DNA of 64,000 nucleotides from Porticoccaceae bacterium. GTDB lineage: Bacteria; Pseudomonadota; Gammaproteobacteria; Pseudomonadales; Porticoccaceae. The translations under genes and the position numbers were made by a program. The stretch's first letter is position 1; each line of letters opens with the position of its first letter. The notes under the pieces are model-generated. The model was not told the origin of the DNA and ran no database searches. It was given only the letters and a program-made list of their open reading frames with translations. The DNA lies in contig JAQXEN010000044.1 of NCBI GenBank assembly GCA_029250825.1, forward strand, positions 1 to 64,000. Reading direction: 5' to 3'. Positions 32,010-40,666 of the stretch are shown piece by piece.

Positions 32010-33257
32010 ATGGCCGAAGAACTAGAAGACATCAAGCCAACTGAGGGCGCTGCTGAAGAGACTGTAGTCGAAGAGGCTGTAGGTGAAGAGGGCGTATCTG
32101 AGCCAGGTGCGGGCGAGGAAGCAATAGATTTACCGCCGCCACCGCCAGAGGAACCCGCGGAAGAAGCGGATTGCCCCCCCTGTAAAAGCGGCGCGCCGGC
32201 ATGGATGGCAACCTTTGCCGATATGGCCACATTGCTGATGGCATTCTTTGTTTTGATTCTCTCCTTTGCCCATATGAATGTGCCCAAGTTCAAAGAAGTC
32301 AGTGGCTCCATGAACGACAAGTTTGGTGTGCAGAAAATTGTCCCCACAGTGGAACAGCCCACCGCCGACAATATTATTGCCAAGCAGTACATCACCGCCA
32401 AGGTCGATCCGACTCTGTTAGATGTGATTCAGGAACAGACAACCTCAGAGCCTCAGCCGGAAGAGCCAGTGTTAAAAGACCAGCTGAAAAAGAATGACTT
32501 TGATACCAATGCCGATGTTGAACTGTTGCAAAAAACATTGGCCAAAGAGATTGCCGAGGGCAAAGTTAAAATCACCATTAAAGACAAGAAGTTGGTTGTG
32601 GAGGTGGTAACAGAGGCGAAGAGCGGCAGGCAGGGCGAAGCCAATAAGAGCAAGTCTGGCGCCAAACTGATGCAGACTGACCTAGAGATTTATGCCAAGG
32701 TCGCTAACGCTCAGGCCGAGGTCAAGTCACAGATTGAAGTAGTGGAAGCCTCCCCCGAGACGCTCTCCGGAGATCTAAGTGGTCGTGGCAATGAAGCGGG
32801 TGAAAAGGCCATTGCCGATCAATATACCAAGATTCGCGCGCGGCTCTCCAATGAGATTGCTCAGGGCTTAGCTGAAGTGGAGCGTGATGGAGACAAGGTC
32901 ATTGTGCGACTCACCGAGCGCGGTTCTTTCCGCAGTGGTTATGCCGACTTACAGCCGAGCTTCAAACCCCTGCTCGACAAGGTCGGTCAGTCGATTACAG
33001 ATGGCCCGGGCCTGATTACCATCGAGGGCCATACCGACAATATACCTATGGCCTTTAGCGAGCGCTTTAAGTCCAACTGGGATCTCTCTGCAGCCCGCTC
33101 AGCCGCCGTAGCGGATTATCTCCTCGATCGCTCGACCATTAGAGAGGGTCGTGTCACGGTGACAGGATTGGCCGACACCAAACCACTGGTGCCCAATGAC
33201 TCCCCAGCGGGGCGCTCAAAAAACCGTCGCATCGAAGTCATTATTGACGGCAGCTAG
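32010..33257 (+). CDS. Flagellar stator protein PomB/MotB, copy 2
   Basis: This 415-residue paralogue of the preceding gene shares CPPC, an identical WMATFADMATLLMAFFVL helix start (Asp71), the doubled linker segment and the OmpA-like domain (IEGHTDNIPMAFSERFKSNW, KNRRIEVI). It differs by a longer acidic and proline-rich N-terminal tail (PPPPPEEPAEEA) of about 55 residues, which would lie in the cytoplasm. It probably combines with the same PomA. Its stop overlaps the end of the convergent channel gene by 4 bases. Confidence 0.93.
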   Translation: MAEELEDIKPTEGAAEETVVEEAVGEEGVSEPGAGEEAIDLPPPPPEEPAEEADCPPCKSGAPAWMATFADMATLLMAFFVLILSFAHMNVPKFKEVSGSMNDKFGVQKIVPTVEQPTADNIIAKQYITAKVDPTLLDVIQEQTTSEPQPEEPVLKDQLKKNDFDTNADVELLQKTLAKEIAEGKVKITIKDKKLVVEVVTEAKSGRQGEANKSKSGAKLMQTDLEIYAKVANAQAEVKSQIEVVEASPETLSGDLSGRGNEAGEKAIADQYTKIRARLSNEIAQGLAEVERDGDKVIVRLTERGSFRSGYADLQPSFKPLLDKVGQSITDGPGLITIEGHTDNIPMAFSERFKSNWDLSAARSAAVADYLLDRSTIREGRVTVTGLADTKPLVPNDSPAGRSKNRRIEVIIDGS

Positions 33258-34162
33258 CCACCGCGTTTTTCTTCAATCAGTGCAAAGATTGCCTTGGCAT
33301 GCTCCTCGGTAATCTTAAATCTCTCGCGCAACTCCTCAATATGGCACTGCTCATCATCAGTGACAATGCCATCACTCAGGGCCGAGGCGATCTCAGCTTC
33401 AAAAATAGCTTCCCGGCGTGCCATCTGATTGGAAAATGCCGAGGCCACAATACCAGTGAGCAGGGCCACAGTGCAGACACCTAAGAGAGCGGTAAGGGCG
33501 CCAATGCTCTGTCCCAGGGGGGTGATGGGATAGACATCACCATAGCCCACAGTGGTCAGGGTAATCAGCGCCCACCACATAGTCTGGGGAATCGAGGCAA
33601 ACTTTTCCGGCTGCGCATCGTACTCGGCGAGATACATCAGCGAGCTGGATAAAAACAGCGCAATACCCATCAGGTAGAGTGCGGCAAAAAATGAGCGGCG
33701 CTCTTGATAGATAGCAGAAAACAAATCTTCAAGGGCAGAAGAGTAGTGGGAAATCTTTAGCAAGCGCACCAGACGCAAGACTCGCAACCAGCGCAAATCG
33801 ACACCGCCCATGAGCAGCGGCAAGATACTGGGTAGAATTGCCAACAGATCAATAATACCGGTAAAGCTAAAGATATAATTAAACCGCCGGCCACTTGCGG
33901 TGGCCGCTTTGTTCTCTTGATCCGCGGCCACAGACCAAATACGCAAGCTGTATTCAATCAGGAAAATGCTTACCGAAACCGCTTCAAAGATAATCAGTGG
34001 TGTTCGATAGAGGCTATTAAAACTCTCAACCGACTCGAGGCAAACGGCAATTAAATTAAGTACGATTAGTATCGACAGAAACATATCGCAGCTGCGACTG
34101 GCGCGATCACCACCATTGCTCTTGTTGAGGATCGCCATAACCCTCTGCTGACTCAGCATCAT
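33254..34162 (-). CDS. Voltage-gated-type potassium channel (6-TM Kv family)
   Basis: The 302-residue protein has six membrane helices, an arginine-rich S4 segment (RWLRVLRLVRLLKI), a pore loop with the K+ selectivity filter TLTTVGYGD and a short helical cytoplasmic tail. This is the bacterial Kv-like architecture; the gating stimulus is not known. There is no tetramerisation domain at the N-terminus. It is convergent with pomB copy 2 and shares its last bases. Confidence 0.92.
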   Translation of the reverse strand: MMLSQQRVMAILNKSNGGDRASRSCDMFLSILIVLNLIAVCLESVESFNSLYRTPLIIFEAVSVSIFLIEYSLRIWSVAADQENKAATASGRRFNYIFSFTGIIDLLAILPSILPLLMGGVDLRWLRVLRLVRLLKISHYSSALEDLFSAIYQERRSFFAALYLMGIALFLSSSLMYLAEYDAQPEKFASIPQTMWWALITLTTVGYGDVYPITPLGQSIGALTALLGVCTVALLTGIVASAFSNQMARREAIFEAEIASALSDGIVTDDEQCHIEELRERFKITEEHAKAIFALIEEKRGG

Positions 34163-34388
34163 TTTTTTGGTGCTCCCCTGTGGCTATTTTTTTATCCTGC
34201 GCGCAGTTATGCCATGTAGAGAAGATAGCTGTCAAGAGCATGTACGCTGCTATACAAGCAGCATTCACATGCGAGGGGAGGTTATATGGGGACTGTGTGA
34301 CAGGCCGCAACCAATACTGAGGCTGTGGCTGTTCTGGGGAATACGATTAAAAAGTGCGGCTAAAATTCGATAATTAAAGCCGCGCTTT

Positions 34389-34805
34389 CTATGACGCCAT
34401 AGCGATAGGCTGTTCTTTTAACAGGCCTGGCAAAAGTTTCCATGCACTGCGAATTTCGTTGATCAAGCCTTTTACTTCATTGAGAGCGTTGATGTCATTG
34501 TGGAGGTTGGCGAACAGTACACGTCGAATCATATATTCATAGAGTTCACTGAGATTGCGCGCCAGATCCGAACCCTTTTTAAAGTCTAAAGAATCTTGCA
34601 GGCCATAGAGAATGCTCGTGGCGCGATTTAATGCGCGGCATTTTTCCTGAATATTCTTACGCTGTATTTCGCCTTCGGCAACCGCCAGAGTATCAATCAG
34701 ACCATCGAATAACATTTGAATAAGCTGAACGCCATCTGCGTAGGGAACCGCAGAACCGACATGTACGTTGTGGTATGCGTTTAGCGCTTTGTTTTTCAAT
34801 GCCAT
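34389..34805 (-). CDS. fliS: Flagellar export chaperone FliS
   Basis: FliS binds flagellin in the cytoplasm and delivers it to the export gate. The 138-residue helical protein has NAYHNVHVGSAVPYADGVQLIQMLFDGL and the central LNRATSILYGLQDSL, typical of FliS. Here it is detached from fliD and fliC, which usually accompany it and are not in this window. A sigma-28-like promoter lies 35-70 bases upstream and GGAG precedes the start. Confidence 0.93.
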   Translation of the reverse strand: MALKNKALNAYHNVHVGSAVPYADGVQLIQMLFDGLIDTLAVAEGEIQRKNIQEKCRALNRATSILYGLQDSLDFKKGSDLARNLSELYEYMIRRVLFANLHNDINALNEVKGLINEIRSAWKLLPGLLKEQPIAMAS

Positions 34806-34847
34806 GCTAGATATCTCCGATTAACTAATTCCTGTTGCTTAATAATA

Positions 34848-34874
34848 GAATCGGGATCTATTCGGATTTCTTTA
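34848..34874 (-). promoter_or_regulatory. sigma-28-like promoter of fliS
   Basis: On the minus strand TAAAGAAA, 11 bases, then CCCGATTC matches the sigma-28 layout (TAAAGTTT, N11, GCCGATAA) with exact spacing. The core CCGAT and TAAAG are kept and flanking bases deviate. The predicted start is about 35 bases before fliS. Confidence 0.5.
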
Positions 34875-34969
34875 GGGCTAAATGGCGTTTTATTTATTTA
34901 GTTTTAGCTTTGCTCTTTATTCAGTTCTCTATTAATTTCTTATTTAAACTCTTTACTGAAAGTAATGGT

Positions 34970-35668
34970 TTAGGGGCAGTCGCTATAGCCACTCTCGACA
35001 CAGCCTCTAGCCGCCATCTCCGCTGCGACAATCTGTTGGTCATCCAGCTTCAGTTTGGCGATATCTGCGATATCCGATGTCGCCGCCTGACCGTTTAGCC
35101 GCGCCACCTCACTCCATGCCAGAGCTTCAAATGGCTTCGACTTTTCAGCCGCGCCAGCCTGTAGCATAAAGGCATACATAAACTGGGCATTGCCGTAGGC
35201 CTTTAAAGCACCTTTTTTAAACCAGTGTTTGGCCAGTTGATAATTCAGCTCGACGCCCTTGCCCTCGTGATAGGCGAGGCCCAGCATATACTCAGAATCC
35301 ACCAGCTCTTGCAGTGCTGCACGCTTAAACCACTTGGCTGCAGTACGCTGATTCTCCGCCACGCCGTAGCCGTGGTAATAGAGCATCCCCATGTTGTGTT
35401 GCGCCTCCGCCAGACCCTGATCGGCGGCCTGCCTATACCAGTTCATCGCCTCAGTGTAATTTTGTGAAACACCAAAACCCTGCTCATAGAGATAGCCTAC
35501 ATTATTCTGTGCTTCGGCTGCCCCCTCATTGGCGAGTTTAAGCCAGGCACGCATCGCCGTAGCATAGTGGGCGCGATCCAGAGCACTGAGTCCCGCCTCA
35601 AAGGGGCCGGCGTGAGCCGAACCACCAATCAGAGCGATGCATAAAAGGACAAGTTGTAACTGTTTCAT
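34970..35668 (-). CDS. Periplasmic Sel1-repeat protein
   Basis: A Sec signal peptide (VLLCIALIGGSAHAG) is followed by about four Sel1-like repeats of 36 residues, seen as AEAQNNVGYLYEQGFGVSQNY, AEAQHNMGMLYYHGYGVAENQ and SEYMLGLAYHEGKGVELNY. Such repeats are protein-interaction scaffolds. The client is unknown. It is 41 bases downstream of the CLC gene on the same strand and may be co-transcribed with it. Confidence 0.88.
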   Translation of the reverse strand: MKQLQLVLLCIALIGGSAHAGPFEAGLSALDRAHYATAMRAWLKLANEGAAEAQNNVGYLYEQGFGVSQNYTEAMNWYRQAADQGLAEAQHNMGMLYYHGYGVAENQRTAAKWFKRAALQELVDSEYMLGLAYHEGKGVELNYQLAKHWFKKGALKAYGNAQFMYAFMLQAGAAEKSKPFEALAWSEVARLNGQAATSDIADIAKLKLDDQQIVAAEMAARGCVESGYSDCP

Positions 35669-35709
35669 AGGGTTTCTATCTCTATGTCTCTAACACTAAA
35701 AAGGGTTTA

Positions 35710-37407
35710 CTAGGCTCGTTCAAGACCCCGGGCCTGACTCTGTACATCGATAACCGCTTGGAATAGCTCGCCTTCCGCCAAACTGCCGCAGAGCTCTCCG
35801 CTCGCCGTATCGACCACCGGCAGGCTCTCACCGACAAACTGGCTGACCTTGACCATCGCCTCCGCCAGACTGTCATCTGTAAAGAGAGTCAGTGGTCGCG
35901 TATCGATAAAATCATTAATACTATTATCGGCAGCTTCGATAACTTCATAAATAGAAACTTTGCCATAAAACTGACCGTCACTTTTAATAATGTAAGCTTC
36001 GGTGTGACCGCGCTTGCGCATTTCCTTGCGCAACACAGACCCTGTGACCGAAGGCTCAGCGCGCACATAATTCTCACTGGCAAAGGGGCCCACTGTCTTT
36101 TGATTTAGGGCAATGGCCTCGCGGCCTTTTAGCAGATCTACACCGCGATCGAGCAGCTGCCGGTCAAAAAATGAATTGCCAAACAGGCGGTTGGTCAGCA
36201 GATTGCAGACCATCACCGCAATCATTGCCGCCACCGCATATTCATAGGACTGCGTCAGCTCTAGAATAATTAATACTGCTGATACCGGCGCCCCGATCAC
36301 AGCAGAGCTTACGGCCGCCATCCCGGCGACACTGATAATGCTGGCGATATCGGCAAAGCCAAACAGTATCAACAGCTCACCGGCCACTGCGCCCGCGGCG
36401 ACACCGATAAATAGCGAGGGGGAGAAAACTCCGCCAAACAAGCCAAAGCCAATGCATAGCGCAGTCATTAATAGCTTCGCCACCAGCACCGTTAGCAGCA
36501 GTGACAGAGCAAATTCACCGGCGATCATTTCATTGATACTGGAAATGCCAAGACCGAGAATCTGTGGAATCCAGACCCCCACCAAGCCACAAATGGTCGC
36601 GGCAATAAATGGCAACAGCATTGGCGAAGTATTCATTCTGGCAGCTGTTTGGGCTGAGTAGCGCAGCGCCGCCATAAAACAGATTGCCACCAATGCAAAG
36701 GCCGGTGCCAGCATCACCAATACCGGTACCACTTCCGCCAGAGGTGGCAACACTGAACTAATTTCAAAGGTGGTGGTGTGGGGAAACCATTGATTTCCCA
36801 GCGCGCTTGCGGATACCGAGGCCACGGTAATGGGCGCAATCGCCCTGACAGAGAAGTGTCTAAGGATTGCCTCATGGGCAAAAACTACTCCGGCAATCGG
36901 CGCGTTAAAGCCGGCGGAAATCGCCGCTGCCACACCACAGCCAAGGTAGATTTCATGGGAGAGTCGACTGGAGATAAAGCGTTTAACCCAGATACCCATG
37001 GTCGCGCCAAAATGTACAATCGGCCCATACTGACCCACTGATCCGCCGCCGCTAGCTGAGGCAAAAGCGGCTAGAGTCGAGGCCAGTCCGGTTTTGATAT
37101 CCAGCGGTTCATTGACCTGATGGGCGGCATACATAGAGTCTGCAGGGCCAGCCCAGCGGGCAATGCCAAGACCTGTTTTCAACACCACCACCACAGCGGC
37201 GGCAGCCCACAGAAAAATCACACTGGAAAAAGAGATACTGTCGCTGCCAATGGTCACCGACAGCAGTTCGCTGGCTTCCCGCTGTTGGCCAAACCACTGC
37301 ACACCGATAACGAATAGATTTGATACCAGAGCCAGCACGGCACCAATCAGCCCGCCGATCAAAATAATGATCACCACTTCTATTAAAGCGTCGCGTATTT
37401 TCTGCAT
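35710..37407 (-). CDS. CLC family chloride channel/transporter with two CBS domains, atypical selectivity motifs
   Basis: The membrane CLC core (about residues 1-420) has GGVFSPSLFIGVAAG and is followed by two CBS domains (about 440-560). I move the start to ATG 37407, which has GGGGGAG about ten bases upstream, giving 566 residues. The gating glutamate motif GREGP is replaced by GQYGP, and no GSGIP is visible at the usual place. This marks a divergent CLC subfamily for which proton-coupled exchange should not be assumed. The ion is not known. Confidence 0.88.
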   Translation of the reverse strand: MQKIRDALIEVVIIILIGGLIGAVLALVSNLFVIGVQWFGQQREASELLSVTIGSDSISFSSVIFLWAAAAVVVVLKTGLGIARWAGPADSMYAAHQVNEPLDIKTGLASTLAAFASASGGGSVGQYGPIVHFGATMGIWVKRFISSRLSHEIYLGCGVAAAISAGFNAPIAGVVFAHEAILRHFSVRAIAPITVASVSASALGNQWFPHTTTFEISSVLPPLAEVVPVLVMLAPAFALVAICFMAALRYSAQTAARMNTSPMLLPFIAATICGLVGVWIPQILGLGISSINEMIAGEFALSLLLTVLVAKLLMTALCIGFGLFGGVFSPSLFIGVAAGAVAGELLILFGFADIASIISVAGMAAVSSAVIGAPVSAVLIILELTQSYEYAVAAMIAVMVCNLLTNRLFGNSFFDRQLLDRGVDLLKGREAIALNQKTVGPFASENYVRAEPSVTGSVLRKEMRKRGHTEAYIIKSDGQFYGKVSIYEVIEAADNSINDFIDTRPLTLFTDDSLAEAMVKVSQFVGESLPVVDTASGELCGSLAEGELFQAVIDVQSQARGLERA

Positions 37408-37582
37408 TCCAATACCACTCCCCCTAAAGACCCAGCTGGTTATTCTGAAACACAGCTTAGCCAGTACTAAGGGTTCGGTCAAAGATTCACGAGCGCTGAC
37501 AACCCTGACGACCCTTTATAGACCGCGACAATGCTTGGCCGATCTATTTTAAGGCTTTCTACAAAGCATATTCCGCTGCTAG

Positions 37583-37610
37583 TTGGCTGAGCCGTGAAGA
37601 TTGGTATACT
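37583..37610 (+). promoter_or_regulatory. sigma-70 promoter of the flrA-like gene
   Basis: TTGGCT and TATACT are separated by 16 bases, with a predicted start about 80 bases before the gene. A housekeeping promoter is what a class I flagellar master regulator would need. Confidence 0.5.
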
Positions 37611-37698
37611 GTAACGCGCGGCCTATTTATAGTGTCGGCCAGTGATAACGAAATAAACATTTTCAGCCCCTTAGCTGCAATCACATGAGACGCAATTT

Positions 37699-38940
37699 TT
37701 GACCAGTTCGCAAAATATTATCGGCCAGAGCATAGCCATCGAAGAACTGCGCACGCTTATCGAAATGGTTGGGCCGAGTGAGTCCACAGTGCTGATTCTC
37801 GGCGATAGTGGTACCGGCAAAGAACTGGTTGCCCGCGCCTTGCACGAATCCTCCAGTCGCTCCGGCGGCCCGTTTATTCCGGTTAACTGTGGTGCTATTC
37901 CACGGGACCTATTGGAAAGTGAATTATTTGGTCACCGCAAGGGCGCGTTCACCGGCGCCATTTCCGATCGCAAAGGGCGTTTTGAACTGGCCAATAAAGG
38001 CACCTTATTTCTAGATGAAATCGGCGATATGCCCATCGACCTGCAGGTCAAATTACTTCGTGTGTTGCAAGAGCGGCAGATTGATCCGGTTGGTTCGCTG
38101 CTGTCGACGCCGATCGATGTGCGTGTCTTGGCGGCAACTCATAAAGATATTGTCGGCCTGATGGAGAAGTCGCTATTCCGCGAAGATCTCTACTATCGCT
38201 TGAATGTTATGCCCATCGAAATTGAAGCCCTCAGTCAGCGCGTGGATGATGTCCCGGTGCTGTTTGAGTATTTTGCAAAGCAGCATGCGGTTGAAGGCAA
38301 GCCGCCGATCCGACTGCATCCTACTTCTATGCAGTTATTTTTGGATTACAGCTGGCCCGGTAATGTCCGAGAGTTAGCCAACCTTGTCGATCGCTACTCA
38401 TCCCTGTATCCGGGTCAGGAAGTAGATCTGTGCAAAGTCATACCGAGCATGGTGCCCCCGGGCATTCGCGCTCTGGCCAGTTGGTCGGCAAAGGGTGCTG
38501 AACGCCCTTTGGCCAGCGGGTTGTCGGCGACCAATAAGCCGGTTAATAAAACCGCCAGTGGTTCTGGTGCTAACAGCTCTCCAGTCAACAGCTCTCCAAC
38601 CAACAGCTCTCTAACTAGCAGCACTGAACCCGAACCGGATAGCAGCGATATTCTCAACGCCATCAATAGCGCCTCAGAGGCCGATAGCTTAGCGATGATT
38701 AATGATGCCCAGCTGAGCCATGATGTTGAGCAGACCATTTTACTCTCCCAGGGGGGTGGATTTTTCCCCGAGGAGGGATTGCAGCTAAAGCAGCATCTGT
38801 TGGATATTGAGTGTAATCTGATTCGCCACGCCCTGAGCAATGCCGAAGGCAATGTCTCGAAAACCGCACGCATGCTCAATCTTCAGCGCACCACGCTGAT
38901 TGAAAAAATCAATAAACACGGCCTTGCGGACAGCGCGTAA
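37699..38940 (+). CDS. Sigma-54 activator, FleQ/FlrA-like, lacking the N-terminal receiver domain
   Basis: The gene encodes an AAA+ enhancer-binding protein: Walker A GDSGTGKE near residue 35, the sigma-54 contact loop GAFTGA near 85, Walker B LFLDEIGDM, then a Ser/Asn/Pro-rich linker (about 265-315) and a C-terminal Fis-type helix-turn-helix (NVSKTARMLNLQRTTLIEKI). FleQ and FlrA normally begin with a receiver-like domain of over 100 residues. Here the AAA+ domain starts within 10 residues of the TTG start, and an in-frame stop 27 bases upstream excludes a longer form. The position next to flrC and fliE supports a role as flagellar master regulator. Confidence 0.88.
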   Translation: MTSSQNIIGQSIAIEELRTLIEMVGPSESTVLILGDSGTGKELVARALHESSSRSGGPFIPVNCGAIPRDLLESELFGHRKGAFTGAISDRKGRFELANKGTLFLDEIGDMPIDLQVKLLRVLQERQIDPVGSLLSTPIDVRVLAATHKDIVGLMEKSLFREDLYYRLNVMPIEIEALSQRVDDVPVLFEYFAKQHAVEGKPPIRLHPTSMQLFLDYSWPGNVRELANLVDRYSSLYPGQEVDLCKVIPSMVPPGIRALASWSAKGAERPLASGLSATNKPVNKTASGSGANSSPVNSSPTNSSLTSSTEPEPDSSDILNAINSASEADSLAMINDAQLSHDVEQTILLSQGGGFFPEEGLQLKQHLLDIECNLIRHALSNAEGNVSKTARMLNLQRTTLIEKINKHGLADSA

Positions 38941-38984
38941 CCGGTCTTTTTCCCGAGGCGCATATAGCGTGCCTATTGTTCCCA

Positions 38985-39101
38985 TTGCCCTCAGCGGGCA
39001 GGATTGTGGCAATACCTTGCCGAAGCTACCCCTAACTCAAACTTAAGTGGTGTCAAATTGCCGACTGGTTGCCAGTGGCAATAAGCTGACGGTTTCTTGC
39101 C
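38985..39101. promoter_or_regulatory. cluster of TTGCC/GGCAA boxes upstream of the flrC sigma-54 promoter
   Basis: Seven copies of TTGCC or its complement occur at 38985, 39008, 39017, 39058, 39069, 39077 and 39097. Two pairs form inverted repeats (GGCAATACCTTGCC and TTGCCAGTGGCAA). They lie about 40-160 bases upstream of the sigma-54 core promoter, where enhancer-binding proteins normally bind. The likely ligand is the activator encoded just upstream; this is inference. Confidence 0.5.
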
Positions 39102-39141
39102 ACTCTTTAGCTAAGTCATTGTATTTAAAGAACAACCTTGT

Positions 39142-39158
39142 TTGGCACGCAAATTGCT
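39142..39158 (+). promoter_or_regulatory. sigma-54 promoter of flrC-fliEFGHIJ
   Basis: TTGGCACGCAAATTGCT carries GG at -24 and GC at -12 with the required 10-base interval and matches the consensus TGGCAC-N5-TTGCT. It lies 64 bases before the flrC-like gene. The whole fliE-fliJ block follows without another visible promoter. Confidence 0.85.
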
Positions 39159-39221
39159 ATCTCTTTAACACGCAGTACATACAGACACATAAACGCGTTT
39201 ATTGGGGAAAGGTAAGCAACC

Positions 39222-40655
39222 GTGACTAATCACAAAATGATTGATGTTCTTTGGTTCGATTCGAATCGACCGCTATCACCGCCGGAGGTGATGTGGTTTG
39301 CCGAGCAGGGTTTGGCAATAACTCAGGTCGATGGCTCAGAGCTAGAAGATACAACCCTGTGCAGTGCCCAAATGATTGTTGTTACCCTTAACCAGTCAAC
39401 CCAGATGCTAAAACAGGTGCAGGCGCGCCTGGCCGCGGTCAGCAGTGCCGCGCCAATTGTTGCCCGGGTTGAGCGCAGCAACTTTGAGCTTGGCATCCGC
39501 GCCATGCGCGAAGGTGCCTTGAGTGTTATTTCAACCGGCCCCTTTGACGCTGCAGAGTGGTCCGAAGTCCTAGATCTGGCTCAGTGTCAGCCAGCGAAAA
39601 CCAATTCCCAGCAAGCCTTTGTGTTTGCCGATCCGGTGAGCCGCAATCTGCTTGCCCTTGCTGAACGCGTTGCCCAAGTTGATGTGACCGTGTTGGTCAC
39701 CGGCCCAACCGGTGCCGGCAAAGAAGTACTGGCACGGATTCTCCACGATGCCTCAGCCCGACATCAGGGACCCTTTGTCGCCTTTAACTGCGCGGCAATG
39801 CCAGAAAATTTGATTGAAGATATGTTGTTCGGTCACGAGAAAGGCTCCTTTACCGGTGCTTCAAAGGTACAGCCGGGCTTATTTGAGCAGGCTCAGGGCG
39901 GCACTATTTTCCTCGATGAAATCGGCGAAATGTCGTTTCATCTGCAGGCCAAACTGCTGCGCATTTTGCAGGAGCGCTCGGTGGTTCGACTCGGTGGACA
40001 AAAGGCCATCGACTTGAATATTCGCGTTATCGCCGCCACCAACCGCGATCTTAAAGCCGCCATTGCACAGCAGACCTTTAGAGAAGACCTCTACTTCCGT
40101 CTAACTGCCTTTAAACTTGCCATTCCCTCTTTGAGTGAGCGGCCAAAAGATATTCTTCCTCTCGCTGATCAGTTCTTAAGCCAGCAGAGCGGTGATAGTC
40201 ACGCACTGCGCCTTACCCGCGCCGCCCAGCTCAGCTTAGAGAGCTATCGCTGGCCCGGAAATGTGCGCGAACTGCAGAATGTTTTGGTTCGCGGCATGGT
40301 CTTGGCCAACGGCGCGCCCATCGATGTGCAGCATCTTCTGTTTGACGATATTCAACTGGCCGACAGCCTTGACCGTCGCCCCAGTAACGAGCTGCGCTTT
40401 GCTCAATCTGCTGCCCCCATGTCCGCCTCAGTCGCAGACAGTCACAGCCAGTGGGCAGCGCCCCAAGCCGCTGCTGAGGGTTTAAATGAAACGGTAAAGC
40501 ACAGCGAGTGGCAAGCGATTATGGGTGCACTAAATGGCTCAAAAAGTCGTGAGCACGCCGCCGAGCAGTTAGGCATCAGCCCAAGAACACTGCGCCACAA
40601 ATTACAGAGACTGCGCGAGCAGGGTATTAATGTTACCCGTGCTTACGCACGTTAA
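39222..40655 (+). CDS. flrC: Sigma-54 activator, FlrC/FleR-like, with degenerate receiver domain
   Basis: FlrC/FleR activates mid-class flagellar genes. The 477-residue protein has a receiver-like N-terminus (about 1-125), AAA+ with GPTGAGKE, sigma-54 loop GSFTGA and FLDEIGEM, and a C-terminal helix-turn-helix (EHAAEQLGISPRTLRHKL). In the receiver the acidic pocket and phospho-acceptor are not recognisable: the start reads VLWFDSNRP and the expected aspartate strand reads AQMIVVTLNQS. The sensor kinase gene flrB/fleS that normally lies just upstream is missing. Phosphorylation control is therefore probably lost. It is 11 bases before fliE. Confidence 0.9.
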   Translation: MTNHKMIDVLWFDSNRPLSPPEVMWFAEQGLAITQVDGSELEDTTLCSAQMIVVTLNQSTQMLKQVQARLAAVSSAAPIVARVERSNFELGIRAMREGALSVISTGPFDAAEWSEVLDLAQCQPAKTNSQQAFVFADPVSRNLLALAERVAQVDVTVLVTGPTGAGKEVLARILHDASARHQGPFVAFNCAAMPENLIEDMLFGHEKGSFTGASKVQPGLFEQAQGGTIFLDEIGEMSFHLQAKLLRILQERSVVRLGGQKAIDLNIRVIAATNRDLKAAIAQQTFREDLYFRLTAFKLAIPSLSERPKDILPLADQFLSQQSGDSHALRLTRAAQLSLESYRWPGNVRELQNVLVRGMVLANGAPIDVQHLLFDDIQLADSLDRRPSNELRFAQSAAPMSASVADSHSQWAAPQAAAEGLNETVKHSEWQAIMGALNGSKSREHAAEQLGISPRTLRHKLQRLREQGINVTRAYAR

Positions 40656-40666
40656 AGGAGTCAGTC

